From the NCBI RefSeq assembly GCF_003293845.1, contig NZ_QLST01000003.1:124001-188000 (forward strand): 64,000 bases of DNA. The letters are read 5' to 3'. The position numbers and the translations under genes were made by a program. This DNA is from Flavobacterium tibetense. Lineage in GTDB: Bacteria > Bacteroidota > Bacteroidia > Flavobacteriales > Flavobacteriaceae. The notes under the pieces were generated by a model. The model saw only the letters and a list, made by a program, of their open reading frames with translations, made no database searches and had not been told where the DNA came from. This document shows, in pieces, positions 50,237 through 59,691 of the stretch. Each line of letters starts with the position of its first letter. Position 1 is the stretch's first letter.

Positions 50237-50515
50237 ATTGTTTTTTGTTTATGTTATAACGAATGAATACTTAATTTTATTGGCTAAGTTAATAAAAAAT
50301 GGCAAAATTAGACATTTTTAATACTTACTTTTACTACAAATGATTTTTATAAATTGTTAATAACTTTAAGTTAGTATTATTTGTTAAAGCCTTTTGTTTA
50401 CTAGAGTTATTCTAATTCATTGACTGTCAATAAGTGTGAAAAATATGCTTAAAAAAAGTGTTAATAAGTTCACTTTTTTTGAGAGTTATTTTAAAAAAAA
50501 CATATAAATTTGCCT

Positions 50516-50604
50516 CGATAACTTTAAATTAAATTAAACATGAAAAAAGTTTTATTATCTGCTTTAGCAGTATTCGCTTTCACTTTCGCTAATGCGCAAG
50601 AGGA
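50516..50604 (+). repeat. Shared leader and signal-peptide duplication, copy 1
   Basis: 89 bp that recur at 51245-51333 with one difference (C/T at 50586 versus 51315). The block starts just after the -7 element (TAAATTTG, 50505-50512) and covers the 5' untranslated region and the whole signal peptide coding part. Confidence 0.95.
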
Positions 50605-51151
50605 AGAAAAAGGAAACGGTGGTTTCTCTAAAGGTGATGTTTTTGTATCAGGTTCTTTCGGATTTGGTTCTGAAAAATTTGGTGATTTTTATGATGCAAG
50701 TTCATTCAACTTCTCTCCAGCTGTTGGATATTTTGTTTCTGAAAACATTGCAATTGGTGCTATGTTGAAAATTTCTTCTGCTGAAAATGTAGAAGTTGAT
50801 TTAGGTCCTTTAGGTTCAGGTTTTGTTGAGAAATTTTCTAGCTTCGGAGCTGATATTTTTGGACGTTACTACTTTACACCAGCTGATAAATTTTCTGTAT
50901 TTGCTCAGGCTGCAGTAGGTTTTGGATCAGACAAGTATGAGGATGGTGGAGAAATTAAAGCTACTTCTTTCGGAATCAATGCTGGTTTAGGTCTTAGCTA
51001 CTTTGTATCTAGTAAATTTGCTATTGAAGCTTCATGGGCAGGTTTAGGATACAATTCATACAAATTTGAAGATGCTGATGATTCTTTGAATTCTTTCGGT
51101 GTGAACGGTAACTTATCAAATATTAATTTAGGTTTAGTTTACAAATTCTAA
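50540..51151 (+). CDS. Outer-membrane beta-barrel protein
   Basis: 203 residues with a signal peptide ending FANAQ. The mature barrel shows Gly- and aromatic-rich alternation (DVFVSGSFGFGSEKFGDFY, FSPAVGYFVSENIAIGAMLK, FAQAAVGFGSDKYED, INAGLGLSYFVSSKFAIEAS) and ends with IN LGLVYKF. Function unknown. The first 30 or so codons are shared with the next gene, yet the mature parts belong to different barrel sub-types. It has its own -7 element (50505-50512) and its own terminator (51173-51201). Confidence 0.9.
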   Translation: MKKVLLSALAVFAFTFANAQEEEKGNGGFSKGDVFVSGSFGFGSEKFGDFYDASSFNFSPAVGYFVSENIAIGAMLKISSAENVEVDLGPLGSGFVEKFSSFGADIFGRYYFTPADKFSVFAQAAVGFGSDKYEDGGEIKATSFGINAGLGLSYFVSSKFAIEASWAGLGYNSYKFEDADDSLNSFGVNGNLSNINLGLVYKF

Positions 51152-51172
51152 TTTGTAAAACAAATAAGATGA

Positions 51173-51201
51173 AATCTCGAGCTTGCCTCGGGATTTTTTT
51201 T
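51173..51201 (+). terminator. Terminator after the first tandem barrel gene
   Basis: AATCTCGAG and CTCGGGATT pair around CTTGC, then a T-run. Nearly identical to the terminator at 51836-51864. Confidence 0.85.
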
Positions 51202-51244
51202 AGTAAAAAATTATTTATTATTATTAATTTAATTATATTTGTGG

Positions 51245-51333
51245 CGATAACTTTAAATTAAATTAAACATGAAAAAAGTTTTATTATCTGCTTTAGCAGT
51301 ATTCGCTTTCACTTTTGCTAATGCGCAAGAGGA
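51245..51333 (+). repeat. Shared leader and signal-peptide duplication, copy 2
   Basis: Second copy of the 89-bp block, directly after its own -7 element TATATTTG (51234-51241). Confidence 0.95.
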
Positions 51334-51814
51334 TTCAAAAGGTTCTTCTTCTGATATTAAATTTGGTGTTAAAGCTGGTTTTAGCTCTACTAACTTTACA
51401 GGTGATGCTGATGGTGGTGATGCTAGAGGTGGTTTTTATATTGGAGGTTTAGCAGATATTGCCATATCTGAGAAATTCCATTTTCAACCTGAATTAATGT
51501 ATTCTACTGAAGGTGCAGATGAAGCAGGTGTGGATTATTTAAGATTACCTTTAATGGCTAAATATTATGTAATTGAAGGATTGTCTTTACAAGCTGGACC
51601 ACAAATTGCTTTTAAAATTGGAGCTGAAAATGATTTCGTAGATGAAGCTGTTAAGTCAATTGATTTTGGTGTAGGTTTTGGAGCTGGTTATGAATTATCA
51701 AATGGTTTAATGTTTGATGTTCGTTATAACTTAGGTTTATCTAATATTTCTGAAATTGATGGTGCTGATTTTGGTAATACTGGTTTACAAATTGGTTTAG
51801 GTTACAGATTCTAA
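51269..51814 (+). CDS. Porin family outer-membrane beta-barrel protein
   Basis: 181 residues with the same signal peptide as the upstream gene. The mature barrel follows the PorT-like pattern (IKFGVKAGFSSTNFTGD, FHFQPELMYSTEGAD, DYLRLPLMAKYYV, LSLQAGPQIAFKI, LMFDVRYNLGLSNI) and ends LQIGLGYRF. It resembles the minus-strand gene at 49685 more than its tandem neighbour outside the signal peptide. The pore or ligand function is unknown. The independent promoter and terminator make it monocistronic. Confidence 0.9.
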   Translation: MKKVLLSALAVFAFTFANAQEDSKGSSSDIKFGVKAGFSSTNFTGDADGGDARGGFYIGGLADIAISEKFHFQPELMYSTEGADEAGVDYLRLPLMAKYYVIEGLSLQAGPQIAFKIGAENDFVDEAVKSIDFGVGFGAGYELSNGLMFDVRYNLGLSNISEIDGADFGNTGLQIGLGYRF

Positions 51815-51835
51815 TCTGAACAATAAATAATAAGA

Positions 51836-51864
51836 AATCCCGAGCTTGTCTCGGGATTTTTTTT
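51836..51864 (+). terminator. Terminator after the second tandem barrel gene
   Basis: AATCCCGAG and CTCGGGATT pair perfectly around CTTGT, followed by eight T. Confidence 0.9.
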
Positions 51865-51877
51865 GTTCCAATTTTGT

Positions 51878-51885
51878 TATCTTTG
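51878..51885 (+). promoter_or_regulatory. -7 element of xerD
   Basis: TATCTTTG, an exact TAnnTTTG match, only 4 bp before the xerD ATG at 51890. This would put the start site at or near the start codon. Confidence 0.55.
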
Positions 51886-51889
51886 AATC

Positions 51890-52792
51890 ATGAGTGCATC
51901 GTGGTTGTCTTATTTGAAAGAATATCAAAATTATTTGCGTTTGGAAAGAGGGCTTTCCGAAAATACCATTGCTAATTATAGTTTTGATATTGAAAAATTA
52001 GTTGCTTTTTTAGTAACAAATAGTATTCAAGAATCACCACTAACTATTTCTGAAGTAACCGTTCAACAGTTTATTTATGAAATTGCTTCCCAAGTCAATG
52101 CTAGAAGTCAAGCAAGAATTATTTCTGGTTTAAAAAGTTTTTTCACCTTTCTTGTTTTTGAAGATTACCGCAAAGATTTCCCAATGGAGTTAATTGAAGT
52201 GCCCAAAGTAGGTAGAAAATTACCAGATACTTTAGCAACTTCCGAGATTGATGCGCTTATTGCTGTCATTGACTTGTCTACTCCAGAAGGAGAACGCAAT
52301 AGAGCCATGCTGGAAACACTTTACAGTTGTGGTTTACGTGTCTCTGAATTGATAAGTTTAAAGATTTCTGATTTATTTTTTGAAGAAGGTTTTATCAAAG
52401 TAACTGGAAAAGGAAATAAAGAACGTTTTGTTCCTATAGGTTCTAATACGGTTAAGTATATTTCTTTATATCAAAATACCATCAGAAACCATCTTAAAAT
52501 TCAAAAAGGGTTTGAAGACACCTTGTTTTTAAACCGAAGAGGGAAACAACTCACTCGCGCTATGGTTTTTACCATAATTAAAGATTTAGCCGAAAAAATA
52601 GGCTTACAAAAAGTAATTTCTCCTCATACCTTCCGACATTCGTTTGCAACACATCTTTTAGAGAATGGTGCTGATTTGCGTTCCATTCAATTAATGTTAG
52701 GTCATGAATCCATAACAACAACTGAGGTTTACATGCATTTGGATAGGAAGTTTTTGGCTGAAGTTTTGAATAGTTTTCATCCGCGTAAGTAG
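51890..52792 (+). CDS. xerD: Site-specific tyrosine recombinase XerD
   Basis: Tyrosine recombinase that resolves chromosome dimers at dif with XerC. 300 residues. The N-terminal SAM-like core-binding domain covers about 1-105 (LRLERGLSENTIANYSFDIEKL). The catalytic domain has Arg in SCGLRVSELISL, Lys in GKGNKERFVPIG, HTFRHSFATHLLENGADLRSIQLMLGH with the His-x-x-Arg and His, and the nucleophile Tyr in TEVYMH. All residues are intact. No mobile element surrounds it, so a housekeeping role is likely. Confidence 0.96.
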   Translation: MSASWLSYLKEYQNYLRLERGLSENTIANYSFDIEKLVAFLVTNSIQESPLTISEVTVQQFIYEIASQVNARSQARIISGLKSFFTFLVFEDYRKDFPMELIEVPKVGRKLPDTLATSEIDALIAVIDLSTPEGERNRAMLETLYSCGLRVSELISLKISDLFFEEGFIKVTGKGNKERFVPIGSNTVKYISLYQNTIRNHLKIQKGFEDTLFLNRRGKQLTRAMVFTIIKDLAEKIGLQKVISPHTFRHSFATHLLENGADLRSIQLMLGHESITTTEVYMHLDRKFLAEVLNSFHPRK

Positions 52793-52852
52793 TTTTCAGT
52801 CGCAGTATTCAGTCTCAGTATTTTTTGTGGTAAATAGTTTTTTTCAAAAAAA

Positions 52853-52885
52853 AAAAGGAACTTTCAAATTTTGAAAATTCCCTTT
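52853..52885. terminator. Terminator between xerD and rny
   Basis: AAAGGAACTTTCAAA and its imperfect complement TTTGAAAATTCCCTTT form a stem, with a T-run of eleven on the minus strand. It mainly ends rny and may also end xerD. CAGTCGCAG-type repeats flank it. Confidence 0.75.
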
Positions 52886-52929
52886 TATATTATGTGCTGT
52901 CAACTGCGACTGTCAATTGTGACTAAAAA

Positions 52930-54492
52930 TTACTTCGCAATATTTACTGCTCTAGTTTCTCTAATAACTGTAATTTTCACTTGTCCTGGATACGTCATTT
53001 CAGTTTGGATTTTTTGAGAAATTTCGAAAGATAAATTAGAAGCCATATCATCGCTCACTTTTTCACTTTCAACAATTACACGCAATTCTCTACCTGCTTG
53101 AATAGCATAAGCATTTTTAACTCCGTTAAATCCGAAAGCGATATCTTCTAAGTCTTTCAAACGTTGGATATAAGAATCTAATACTTGACGTCTTGCGCCT
53201 GGTCTTGCACCTGAAATAGCATCACAAACTTGAATAATTGGCGAAATCAAAGATTTCATTTCAATTTCGTCGTGGTGTGCTCCAATAGCATTACAAACTT
53301 CTTCTTTTTCTCCGTATTTCTCCGCCCATTGCATCCCTAAAATAGCGTGCGGTAATTCACTTTCAGTATCTGGTACTTTACCGATATCATGTAATAATCC
53401 AGCACGTTTGGCTAGTTTTACATTTAATCCAAGTTCCGCTGCCATGATTCCACATAAATTAGCAACTTCTCTAGAGTGTTGCAATAAGTTTTGTCCGTAA
53501 GACGAACGGTATTTCATACGACCCACGATTTTAATTAATTCAGGATGTAATCCATGAATTCCTAAATCGATTACGGTACGTTTACCTACTTCAATAATTT
53601 CTTCTTCAATTTGTTTCGCTGTTTTACCTACAACTTCTTCAATACGTGCTGGGTGAATTCTACCATCAGTCACTAATTTATGTAAGGCCAAACGAGCAAT
53701 TTCTCTTCTAACTGGATCAAAACAAGAAAGAATAATAGCTTCTGGTGTGTCATCTACAATGATTTCTACTCCGGTTGCTGCTTCTAAAGCTCTAATGTTT
53801 CTTCCTTCTCTACCAATAATTCTACCTTTTACATCATCCGATTCAATGTTGAATACAGAAACGCAATTCTCAACCGCTTCCTCAGTTCCAACACGTTGAA
53901 TAGTGTTGATGATGATTTTCTTCGCTTCTTGTTGAGCAGTCATTTTTGCTTCTTCCATTGCATTTTGAATGAAAGACATCGCGTTAGTTTTAGCTTCTGC
54001 TTTTAAACTTTCTACTAATTGTTCTTTAGCTTCATCGGCAGACAATCCAGAAATAACTTCTAGTTGTTCTACTTGGCTACGGTGTAAACGATCAATTTCT
54101 TGTTGTTTTTTATCTAGTAACTCTAAACGATTGTTGTAATCGGTGATTTTAGCTTCTGCATCATCAGCGGCTTTTTTCGCCTTAGCTAGCTCACTAGAAA
54201 CTTGAGATTCTTTGTCGCGTGTTCTTTTTTCAGCTTCAGCTATTTTTTTATCACGAGATAAAATAACTTGTTCGTGTTCTGTTTTTAATTCTAAGAATTT
54301 TTCTTTTGCTTGAAGAATTTTATCTTTTTTAATTGCTTCTGCTTCTGTTTTAGCGTCTTTTAAAATAGAACTTGCCTCTTTTTTTGCGTTCTTAATTAAG
54401 TTAGAAACATTGCTTTTTTCTAAAAATTTAGCAATTCCAAACCCAAGACCTAAACCAACAATAATTCCAATTATAATGCTTACTATTTCCAT
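52930..54492 (-). CDS. rny: Ribonuclease Y
   Basis: Membrane-anchored endoribonuclease that starts mRNA decay. 520 residues. N-terminal transmembrane helix ([20 protein letters not shown]), a long coiled coil (about 25-195), the KH domain with [15 protein letters not shown], and the HD domain with [14 protein letters not shown] and [12 protein letters not shown]. The C-terminal domain ends [13 protein letters not shown]. Complete. The 6S RNA and zapA genes lie upstream on the same strand. Confidence 0.97.
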   Translation of the reverse strand: MEIVSIIIGIIVGLGLGFGIAKFLEKSNVSNLIKNAKKEASSILKDAKTEAEAIKKDKILQAKEKFLELKTEHEQVILSRDKKIAEAEKRTRDKESQVSSELAKAKKAADDAEAKITDYNNRLELLDKKQQEIDRLHRSQVEQLEVISGLSADEAKEQLVESLKAEAKTNAMSFIQNAMEEAKMTAQQEAKKIIINTIQRVGTEEAVENCVSVFNIESDDVKGRIIGREGRNIRALEAATGVEIIVDDTPEAIILSCFDPVRREIARLALHKLVTDGRIHPARIEEVVGKTAKQIEEEIIEVGKRTVIDLGIHGLHPELIKIVGRMKYRSSYGQNLLQHSREVANLCGIMAAELGLNVKLAKRAGLLHDIGKVPDTESELPHAILGMQWAEKYGEKEEVCNAIGAHHDEIEMKSLISPIIQVCDAISGARPGARRQVLDSYIQRLKDLEDIAFGFNGVKNAYAIQAGRELRVIVESEKVSDDMASNLSFEISQKIQTEMTYPGQVKITVIRETRAVNIAK

Positions 54493-54513
54493 GTTTTGTT
54501 AAAGTGTTTATAT

Positions 54514-54672
54514 AAAAAAAGCCTACATTAGATTGTTGTATAAACTCGTGATGACAAGTTTTGAGTTAACTCACATTTCAAGCTTCCCACTTAAGGGCTT
54601 GCTATAGCTGCGAAGATTCACTCATTTTAATTTGTTAGTGTTGAGTTTATCAAATATATACTAATGTAGGCA
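54514..54672 (-). ncRNA. ssrS: 6S RNA (6S-Flavo type)
   Basis: On the minus strand the 5' GCCTACATTAG (54671-54661) pairs perfectly with CTAATGTAGGC (54531-54521). The closing stem continues with GATAAACTC against GAGTTTAT, leaves a large bulged centre, and is followed by a T-run. A long rod with a central bubble, about 150-160 nt, downstream of zapA, is the 6S RNA arrangement. By family it binds RNA polymerase holoenzyme and represses transcription in stationary phase. No -7 element is seen on this strand, so it may be cut from the zapA transcript. Confidence 0.85.
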
Positions 54673-54700
54673 GTATCTTTGTTTTTGTGTAAGAACGTAT

Positions 54701-54994
54701 TTATTTTGAGAGTAACTCACTCAATTTTTTATCCAAACTTTGCAAACGAGTCATCGCATTTTGTATTTCTTGCGAATTGTCAATTTGTTTTTGTTCAGCT
54801 TGAGAAGCAAATTGTAAAGCACACATGGCTAAAACATCTTGTTTATCTCTTACAGCATAGTTTTGCTCAAATTGCGCAATCATAGTATCTATCTTTTTAG
54901 AGGCTGTTCGAAGCGCTTCTTCTTGTGTTCCTTCAACGGTTAAAGGATAAACACGGTCTGCAATAGATATTTTAATTTTCAATTTATCACTCAT
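54701..54994 (-). CDS. zapA: Cell division protein ZapA
   Basis: Cytosolic FtsZ-ring-associated protein that bundles FtsZ filaments. 97 residues: N-terminal KLKIKISIADRVYPLTVEGTQEEALRTASKKID followed by two helices, with the coiled-coil helix (about 48-95). Length and pattern are normal. It is 8 bp downstream of a small coiled-coil gene and directly upstream of the 6S RNA, which is the usual neighbourhood of 6S RNA in many bacteria. Confidence 0.92.
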   Translation of the reverse strand: MSDKLKIKISIADRVYPLTVEGTQEEALRTASKKIDTMIAQFEQNYAVRDKQDVLAMCALQFASQAEQKQIDNSQEIQNAMTRLQSLDKKLSELLSK

Positions 54995-55002
54995 AAGCTT
55001 TC

Positions 55003-55293
55003 TTAATCAGAAAGTTGGGCTATGCAATAATCGATTTCTCGAATTAATGAATTTATTTTGAGTTTTGTTTCTCGTTTATTTTCGTCACTGCCTAATAGCG
55101 AATTGACCATTTTTAGATTGTCTAATTGACTTTGCAGTTGGGCAATTTCTTTGTTTTGCTTGGCTGCTACAACCGCCGATTTATCTAGCAATTGCTGCAA
55201 TTCTTGATTCTTTTTTTCTAACTGAACCAATTTTTGGTTGAGCTTGAAAAATTTAACTTCAAGAGAATCAATTAATTCAGACAATCCGTTCAT
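55003..55293 (-). CDS. Small coiled-coil protein, possible ZapB-like partner of ZapA
   Basis: 96 residues, no family recognised with certainty. Heptad pattern over residues 8-65 (LEVKFFKLNQKLVQLEKKNQELQQLLDK), then a short linker GSDENKRE and an amphipathic helix. Its place 8 bp upstream of zapA and its coiled-coil character suggest a divisome role like ZapB; this is inference from context. Confidence 0.75.
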   Translation of the reverse strand: MNGLSELIDSLEVKFFKLNQKLVQLEKKNQELQQLLDKSAVVAAKQNKEIAQLQSQLDNLKMVNSLLGSDENKRETKLKINSLIREIDYCIAQLSD

Positions 55294-55482
55294 TAAGGAT
55301 ACAATTCAATTCTATTTCTACAAATTTAGCATTAGTATTCAATTAACACAATACTTTTTGGTTTTTTTTAATGAAAACTTTTATTTTTTTGTAATATTTT
55401 GGTTTTAAGTTAGTTATAAAATGGTGTGATTCTTGTTGTATAACTCTAATAAATTTTAGTATTTTAGCCTAAATGCACAATT

Positions 55483-57168
55483 ATGAAGTTAGTATTTTTT
55501 ATCGCCTTATTTTCTTGTTTGAGTTTTGGACAGCAATATCCAAAAGATTTTATTTCTCCGTTAGACATTCCGTTGGATGTTTCGGGTTCGTTTGGTGAAT
55601 TAAGAAGCAATCATTTTCATTCGGGTTTGGATTTAAAAACCCAACAAAAAGAAGGTTTGCCAGTTTATGCTGTTGGTGATGGCTATATTTCTCGAATTAA
55701 AATTTCTACATACGGTTATGGAAAAGCAATTTATATTACGCATCCAAACGGTTATACCACGGTTTATGGACATTTGCAAAAAGCGAATGGTGCTATTGAA
55801 AACTATATCAAAAAAACACATTACGCCCAAAAATCATTTGAAATTGAACTGTTTTTAAAACCTGATGAATTGCCAGTAAAACAAGGTGAAGTAATCGCTT
55901 TTTCTGGAAATTCGGGTGGAAGTGGTGGCCCTCATTTGCATTTTGAATTCCGTGAAACTACTTCTGAAAAAACTGTAAATCCTTTGTTTTTTGGTTTTAA
56001 TAAATTGGTAGAAGATAAACATGCTCCAGTAGTACAAAGTGTTATGGTGTATCCAATGGATTCTACTATCGTAAATAAATCACAAAGACCTATTCCTGTT
56101 TCTATTAACAAACAATCTGACGGTTCTTTTTTGGCAGCAAAAGTCATTGCTAATGGGAAAATTGGTTTTGGAATCAATGCATTCGATTATTGCACCAATT
56201 TGTACAATAAAAACGGTTTGTATAAAATCAATGCATATTTAAATGGTATTTTGTATTACCAGTTTGAAATCGAAAAATTCGCTTTTGATGAATCACGTTA
56301 TATTAACAATTTCATTGATTACGAACATTTTAAAAGCAGCAATCAAAGAATTCAAAAATTGTTTCATCATTCGCCTTATCCGTTGTCGGTTTTAAAAGCT
56401 AATAAGAACAACGGAATCATCTATACGCAACCGAATACCAATTACAATTTTCGAATTGAACTATTTGATTTTCATGAAAATAAGACGGTTATCAATATTC
56501 CAATTGAATTTGGTGTACAACCAGTTTCTTTAACCAAAAAGGAGCAAAAAACACCGTATTTTTTAAAAGCAAAAAACGAACATAATTATTCCAAAGACAA
56601 CATTTCGGTTTACATTCCCGAAAATACGTTTTACGATGATTTTTATTTGGATTTTGATGTAAAAGACAATGTGTTAACCTTGCATAACTCATCGGTTCCT
56701 GTTCATAAAAATATGACGATTACATTTGATAATGTACAAGGATTAACCGAAGAGCAATTGCAAAAATCGTTTATTGCTTCCGTTTCTGGACCTAGTTTGA
56801 GTTACAATAAATCCACAAGAAAAGGAACAATTTTTAAAGCGTATACCAAAAATTTAGGCAAATTTAAAATTGCCCAAGATTCGATACCGCCACGAATTTA
56901 TAATGTGAATTTTGTAGAAGGTAAAAACCTGAAAAACCAATCCACATTGAGCGTTTTTATTTCGGATAATCTTTCTGGAATTAATTCATACAACGCTTAT
57001 TTGAATGGTGAATGGATTTTAATGGAATACGATTACAAAACGAAAAAACTGGTACACCAACTTTCCGATGGAAAATTTAAAGAAGGAAGAAATGATTTTA
57101 AAGTAATTGTGGTAGATAATATGCAAAATTCTACTACCTTTGAATCTCATTTTTTTATGAATAATTAA
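55483..57168 (+). CDS. M23 family metallopeptidase
   Basis: Predicted periplasmic or exported peptidoglycan hydrolase with a LytM/M23 domain. 561 residues, signal peptide to about residue 16. The zinc ligands are in RSNHFHSGLDLKT (about residues 42-49) and GPHLHFEFRE (about 147-156), so the domain is catalytically complete. The remaining 400 residues are beta-rich (Ig-like) modules with unknown binding role. It is 10 bp upstream of a TonB-dependent receptor gene and likely cotranscribed with it. Confidence 0.92.
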   Translation: MKLVFFIALFSCLSFGQQYPKDFISPLDIPLDVSGSFGELRSNHFHSGLDLKTQQKEGLPVYAVGDGYISRIKISTYGYGKAIYITHPNGYTTVYGHLQKANGAIENYIKKTHYAQKSFEIELFLKPDELPVKQGEVIAFSGNSGGSGGPHLHFEFRETTSEKTVNPLFFGFNKLVEDKHAPVVQSVMVYPMDSTIVNKSQRPIPVSINKQSDGSFLAAKVIANGKIGFGINAFDYCTNLYNKNGLYKINAYLNGILYYQFEIEKFAFDESRYINNFIDYEHFKSSNQRIQKLFHHSPYPLSVLKANKNNGIIYTQPNTNYNFRIELFDFHENKTVINIPIEFGVQPVSLTKKEQKTPYFLKAKNEHNYSKDNISVYIPENTFYDDFYLDFDVKDNVLTLHNSSVPVHKNMTITFDNVQGLTEEQLQKSFIASVSGPSLSYNKSTRKGTIFKAYTKNLGKFKIAQDSIPPRIYNVNFVEGKNLKNQSTLSVFISDNLSGINSYNAYLNGEWILMEYDYKTKKLVHQLSDGKFKEGRNDFKVIVVDNMQNSTTFESHFFMNN

Positions 57169-57178
57169 AATTCAACGT

Positions 57179-59638
57179 TTGAAACAGCTATTTTTATTGT
57201 GGTTTTTTGCTGCATTTGGTTTTTCTTCACTGGCGCAAACCGCTCGAGTGAAAGGAGTAATTTTAGATGAATTTAATTTACCAATTGAAAATGTAACCGT
57301 AAAAGTAGGTGATAAGGGAACTGTTACCAATGCCAATGGTTTTTATTTTTTAGAAATTTCTGCGAATACAAAAGTAACCCTTACTTTTTCGCACGTTTCA
57401 TTTAAGAAAACAACTGTTGAAATTACATTAAAACCCAATGAAGACTACGAATTGAACCCTGTTTTAAGTTCGAAAGTAGAGCAAATTGGCGAAGTGACCG
57501 TAACGGGAGCCAATAAAAAACGAGTAGAAGGAATAACTACAATTGATCCAGTAATAATAAGAAGAATTCCCGGTGCTAATGCTGGAATTGAAAATATCAT
57601 CAAAACATTACCGGGAGTTTATTCTAATAATGAATTAAGTACTTCATACGCCGTTCGTGGTGGAAATTACGATGATAATTTGGTCTACGTGAACGAAATT
57701 GAAGTCTATCGTCCGTTTTTAATTCGTTCGGGGCAACAAGAAGGGTTGAGTTTTACCAATACCGATATGGTTGAAGCGGTTGATTTCTCAGCTGGAGGTT
57801 TTCAATCTAAGTATGGCGATAAAATGGCATCCGTGTTAGATATCACGTATCGTAATCCAACCAAATTTAAAGCGGGATTAGAAGCCAGTTTATTGGGCGG
57901 AAGTTTAACCGTTGAAGGCGTTTCTAAAAATCAAAAATGGAATAATATTACTGGTGTTCGTTACCGCGATAACAGTTTGTTAGTAAATAGTCAAGAAACC
58001 GAAACTAATTTCAGACCCACGTTTTTTGATGTACAATCCATGGTGAATTTCAATGCTTCGGCGAAATGGCAATTTAGTTTTTTGGGAAATATTTCGCAAA
58101 ATCGCTACAATTATCAGCCTTTAACCAGACAAACGAATTTTGGAACTATCGATGAGCCCATTGCTTTATTGGTTTTTTACGAAGGACAAGAAAATGATGA
58201 ATATTTAACGATGTTTGGTGCTGGAAAAGCGGTTTATCAATACAACGAAAAAAACAAATTGAAGTTTATTGCTTCAGGGTATCATACGCAAGAACAAGAA
58301 CATTACGACATTTTAGCCCAATATCGTTTGGGAGAAGTAGATTCAAATATTGGTTCAGAGACTTTTGGAGATGTTTTTTTTACGCGTGGTGTTGGTTCGC
58401 AATTGAATCATGCTAGAAACAATTTAGATGCGCTAATTTTCAATGCTGAAGTGAAAGGTTTTCATGAAGTAAGCGAAAAATCGCAAGTAGAATGGGGAAT
58501 CAAATATACCAGAGAAGATATTAGAGATAGAATAGTGGAGTGGGAAGTTATTGACTCTGCTGGATTTTCCTTACCAAATCCTGAATTAGACTATATTAAT
58601 GACCAACCATACAATCCATACACAGGACCACTGGCTCCTTTTCAAAGTGTTCGTGCTACAAATTTTACGGTGATTAATCGTTTTTCGGGTTATGCACAAT
58701 GGAATTACAGAGGAAAAATTGGTTCGCATCAATATTGGTTAAATGCTGGAATTCGCGGTCATCAATGGCAAGTTTTAGATCGAAATGAGAATGGAAAAAG
58801 TCAGGTTGTTTTTTCACCAAGAACCCAATTTGCATTAAAACCGAATTGGCAAAAAGATATGGTGTTTCGATTTTCGCTTGGAATGTATCACCAACCGCCA
58901 TTTTACAGAGAATTACGTGGTAACGACGGAATTGTAAATCCGAATGTGAAAGCACAGCAATCGGTACATTTGGTATTGAGTAATGATTACAGTTTCAAAT
59001 TGTGGGATAGACCGTTTAAGTTGATTTCGGAAGCGTATTACAAACATTTTACCGATGTGAATAAGTATACGATTGATAATGTTAGAATTCGATACCAAGC
59101 CAATAACGATGCAGAAGCTTACGCTTATGGTTTCGATGCTAGATTAAACGGTGAATTTGTTCCTGGAACAGAATCATGGTTTAGTTTTGGGTATTTAAAA
59201 ACAGAAGAAAATCAAGATGGTAAAGGTTTTATCGCTCGTCCAACAGACCAACGATTGAAATTTGGTATCCTATTTCAAGATTATATGCCGAATATTCCAA
59301 ACGTGAAATTGTATTTGAATTTGGTTTACAATACCGGACTTCCTGGTGGTTCGCCAGCTTATGCTGATCCTTATGAGTATCAATTGCGTTTGAACGATTA
59401 CCGTAGAGCCGATGCTGGTTTTTCGTATATTTTCAAAGACGAATCGTTAACTTCTTCCAAAAAATGGTTGCAACCGTTTAGCGAATTTTCATTGGGATTT
59501 GAAATTTTTAACTTGTTCAACAATCAAAATGCGATTACCAATACTTGGGTTAGAGATGTGTATACCAAAACCCAATACGGCATTCCCAATTATATGACCA
59601 CGCGAGTTTTTAACTTGAAATTAATTGCACGATTATAA
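57179..59638 (+). CDS. TonB-dependent receptor
   Basis: Outer-membrane, energy-coupled transporter; substrate unknown. 819 residues. The signal peptide ends SSLAQ, followed by a carboxypeptidase-regulatory-like domain (about 20-105, RVKGVILDEFNLPIENVTVKVG), a plug (about 115-235, with PGVYSNNELSTSYAVRGGNYDDNLVYVNEIEVYRP split across strands), and a 22-strand barrel ending FNLKLIARL. The start codon is TTG. No SusD-like partner is adjacent, so it is not a classical polysaccharide utilisation locus. Confidence 0.93.
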   Translation: MKQLFLLWFFAAFGFSSLAQTARVKGVILDEFNLPIENVTVKVGDKGTVTNANGFYFLEISANTKVTLTFSHVSFKKTTVEITLKPNEDYELNPVLSSKVEQIGEVTVTGANKKRVEGITTIDPVIIRRIPGANAGIENIIKTLPGVYSNNELSTSYAVRGGNYDDNLVYVNEIEVYRPFLIRSGQQEGLSFTNTDMVEAVDFSAGGFQSKYGDKMASVLDITYRNPTKFKAGLEASLLGGSLTVEGVSKNQKWNNITGVRYRDNSLLVNSQETETNFRPTFFDVQSMVNFNASAKWQFSFLGNISQNRYNYQPLTRQTNFGTIDEPIALLVFYEGQENDEYLTMFGAGKAVYQYNEKNKLKFIASGYHTQEQEHYDILAQYRLGEVDSNIGSETFGDVFFTRGVGSQLNHARNNLDALIFNAEVKGFHEVSEKSQVEWGIKYTREDIRDRIVEWEVIDSAGFSLPNPELDYINDQPYNPYTGPLAPFQSVRATNFTVINRFSGYAQWNYRGKIGSHQYWLNAGIRGHQWQVLDRNENGKSQVVFSPRTQFALKPNWQKDMVFRFSLGMYHQPPFYRELRGNDGIVNPNVKAQQSVHLVLSNDYSFKLWDRPFKLISEAYYKHFTDVNKYTIDNVRIRYQANNDAEAYAYGFDARLNGEFVPGTESWFSFGYLKTEENQDGKGFIARPTDQRLKFGILFQDYMPNIPNVKLYLNLVYNTGLPGGSPAYADPYEYQLRLNDYRRADAGFSYIFKDESLTSSKKWLQPFSEFSLGFEIFNLFNNQNAITNTWVRDVYTKTQYGIPNYMTTRVFNLKLIARL

Positions 59639-59665
59639 ATCAAAGGAAGTTTTTTAAAAATTTAG

Positions 59666-59673
59666 TATATTTG
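59666..59673 (+). promoter_or_regulatory. -7 element of the lipoprotein gene
   Basis: TATATTTG, an exact TAnnTTTG match, 18 bp before the ATG at 59692. Confidence 0.6.
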
Positions 59674-59691
59674 ACTATAAATTCACTCGGT

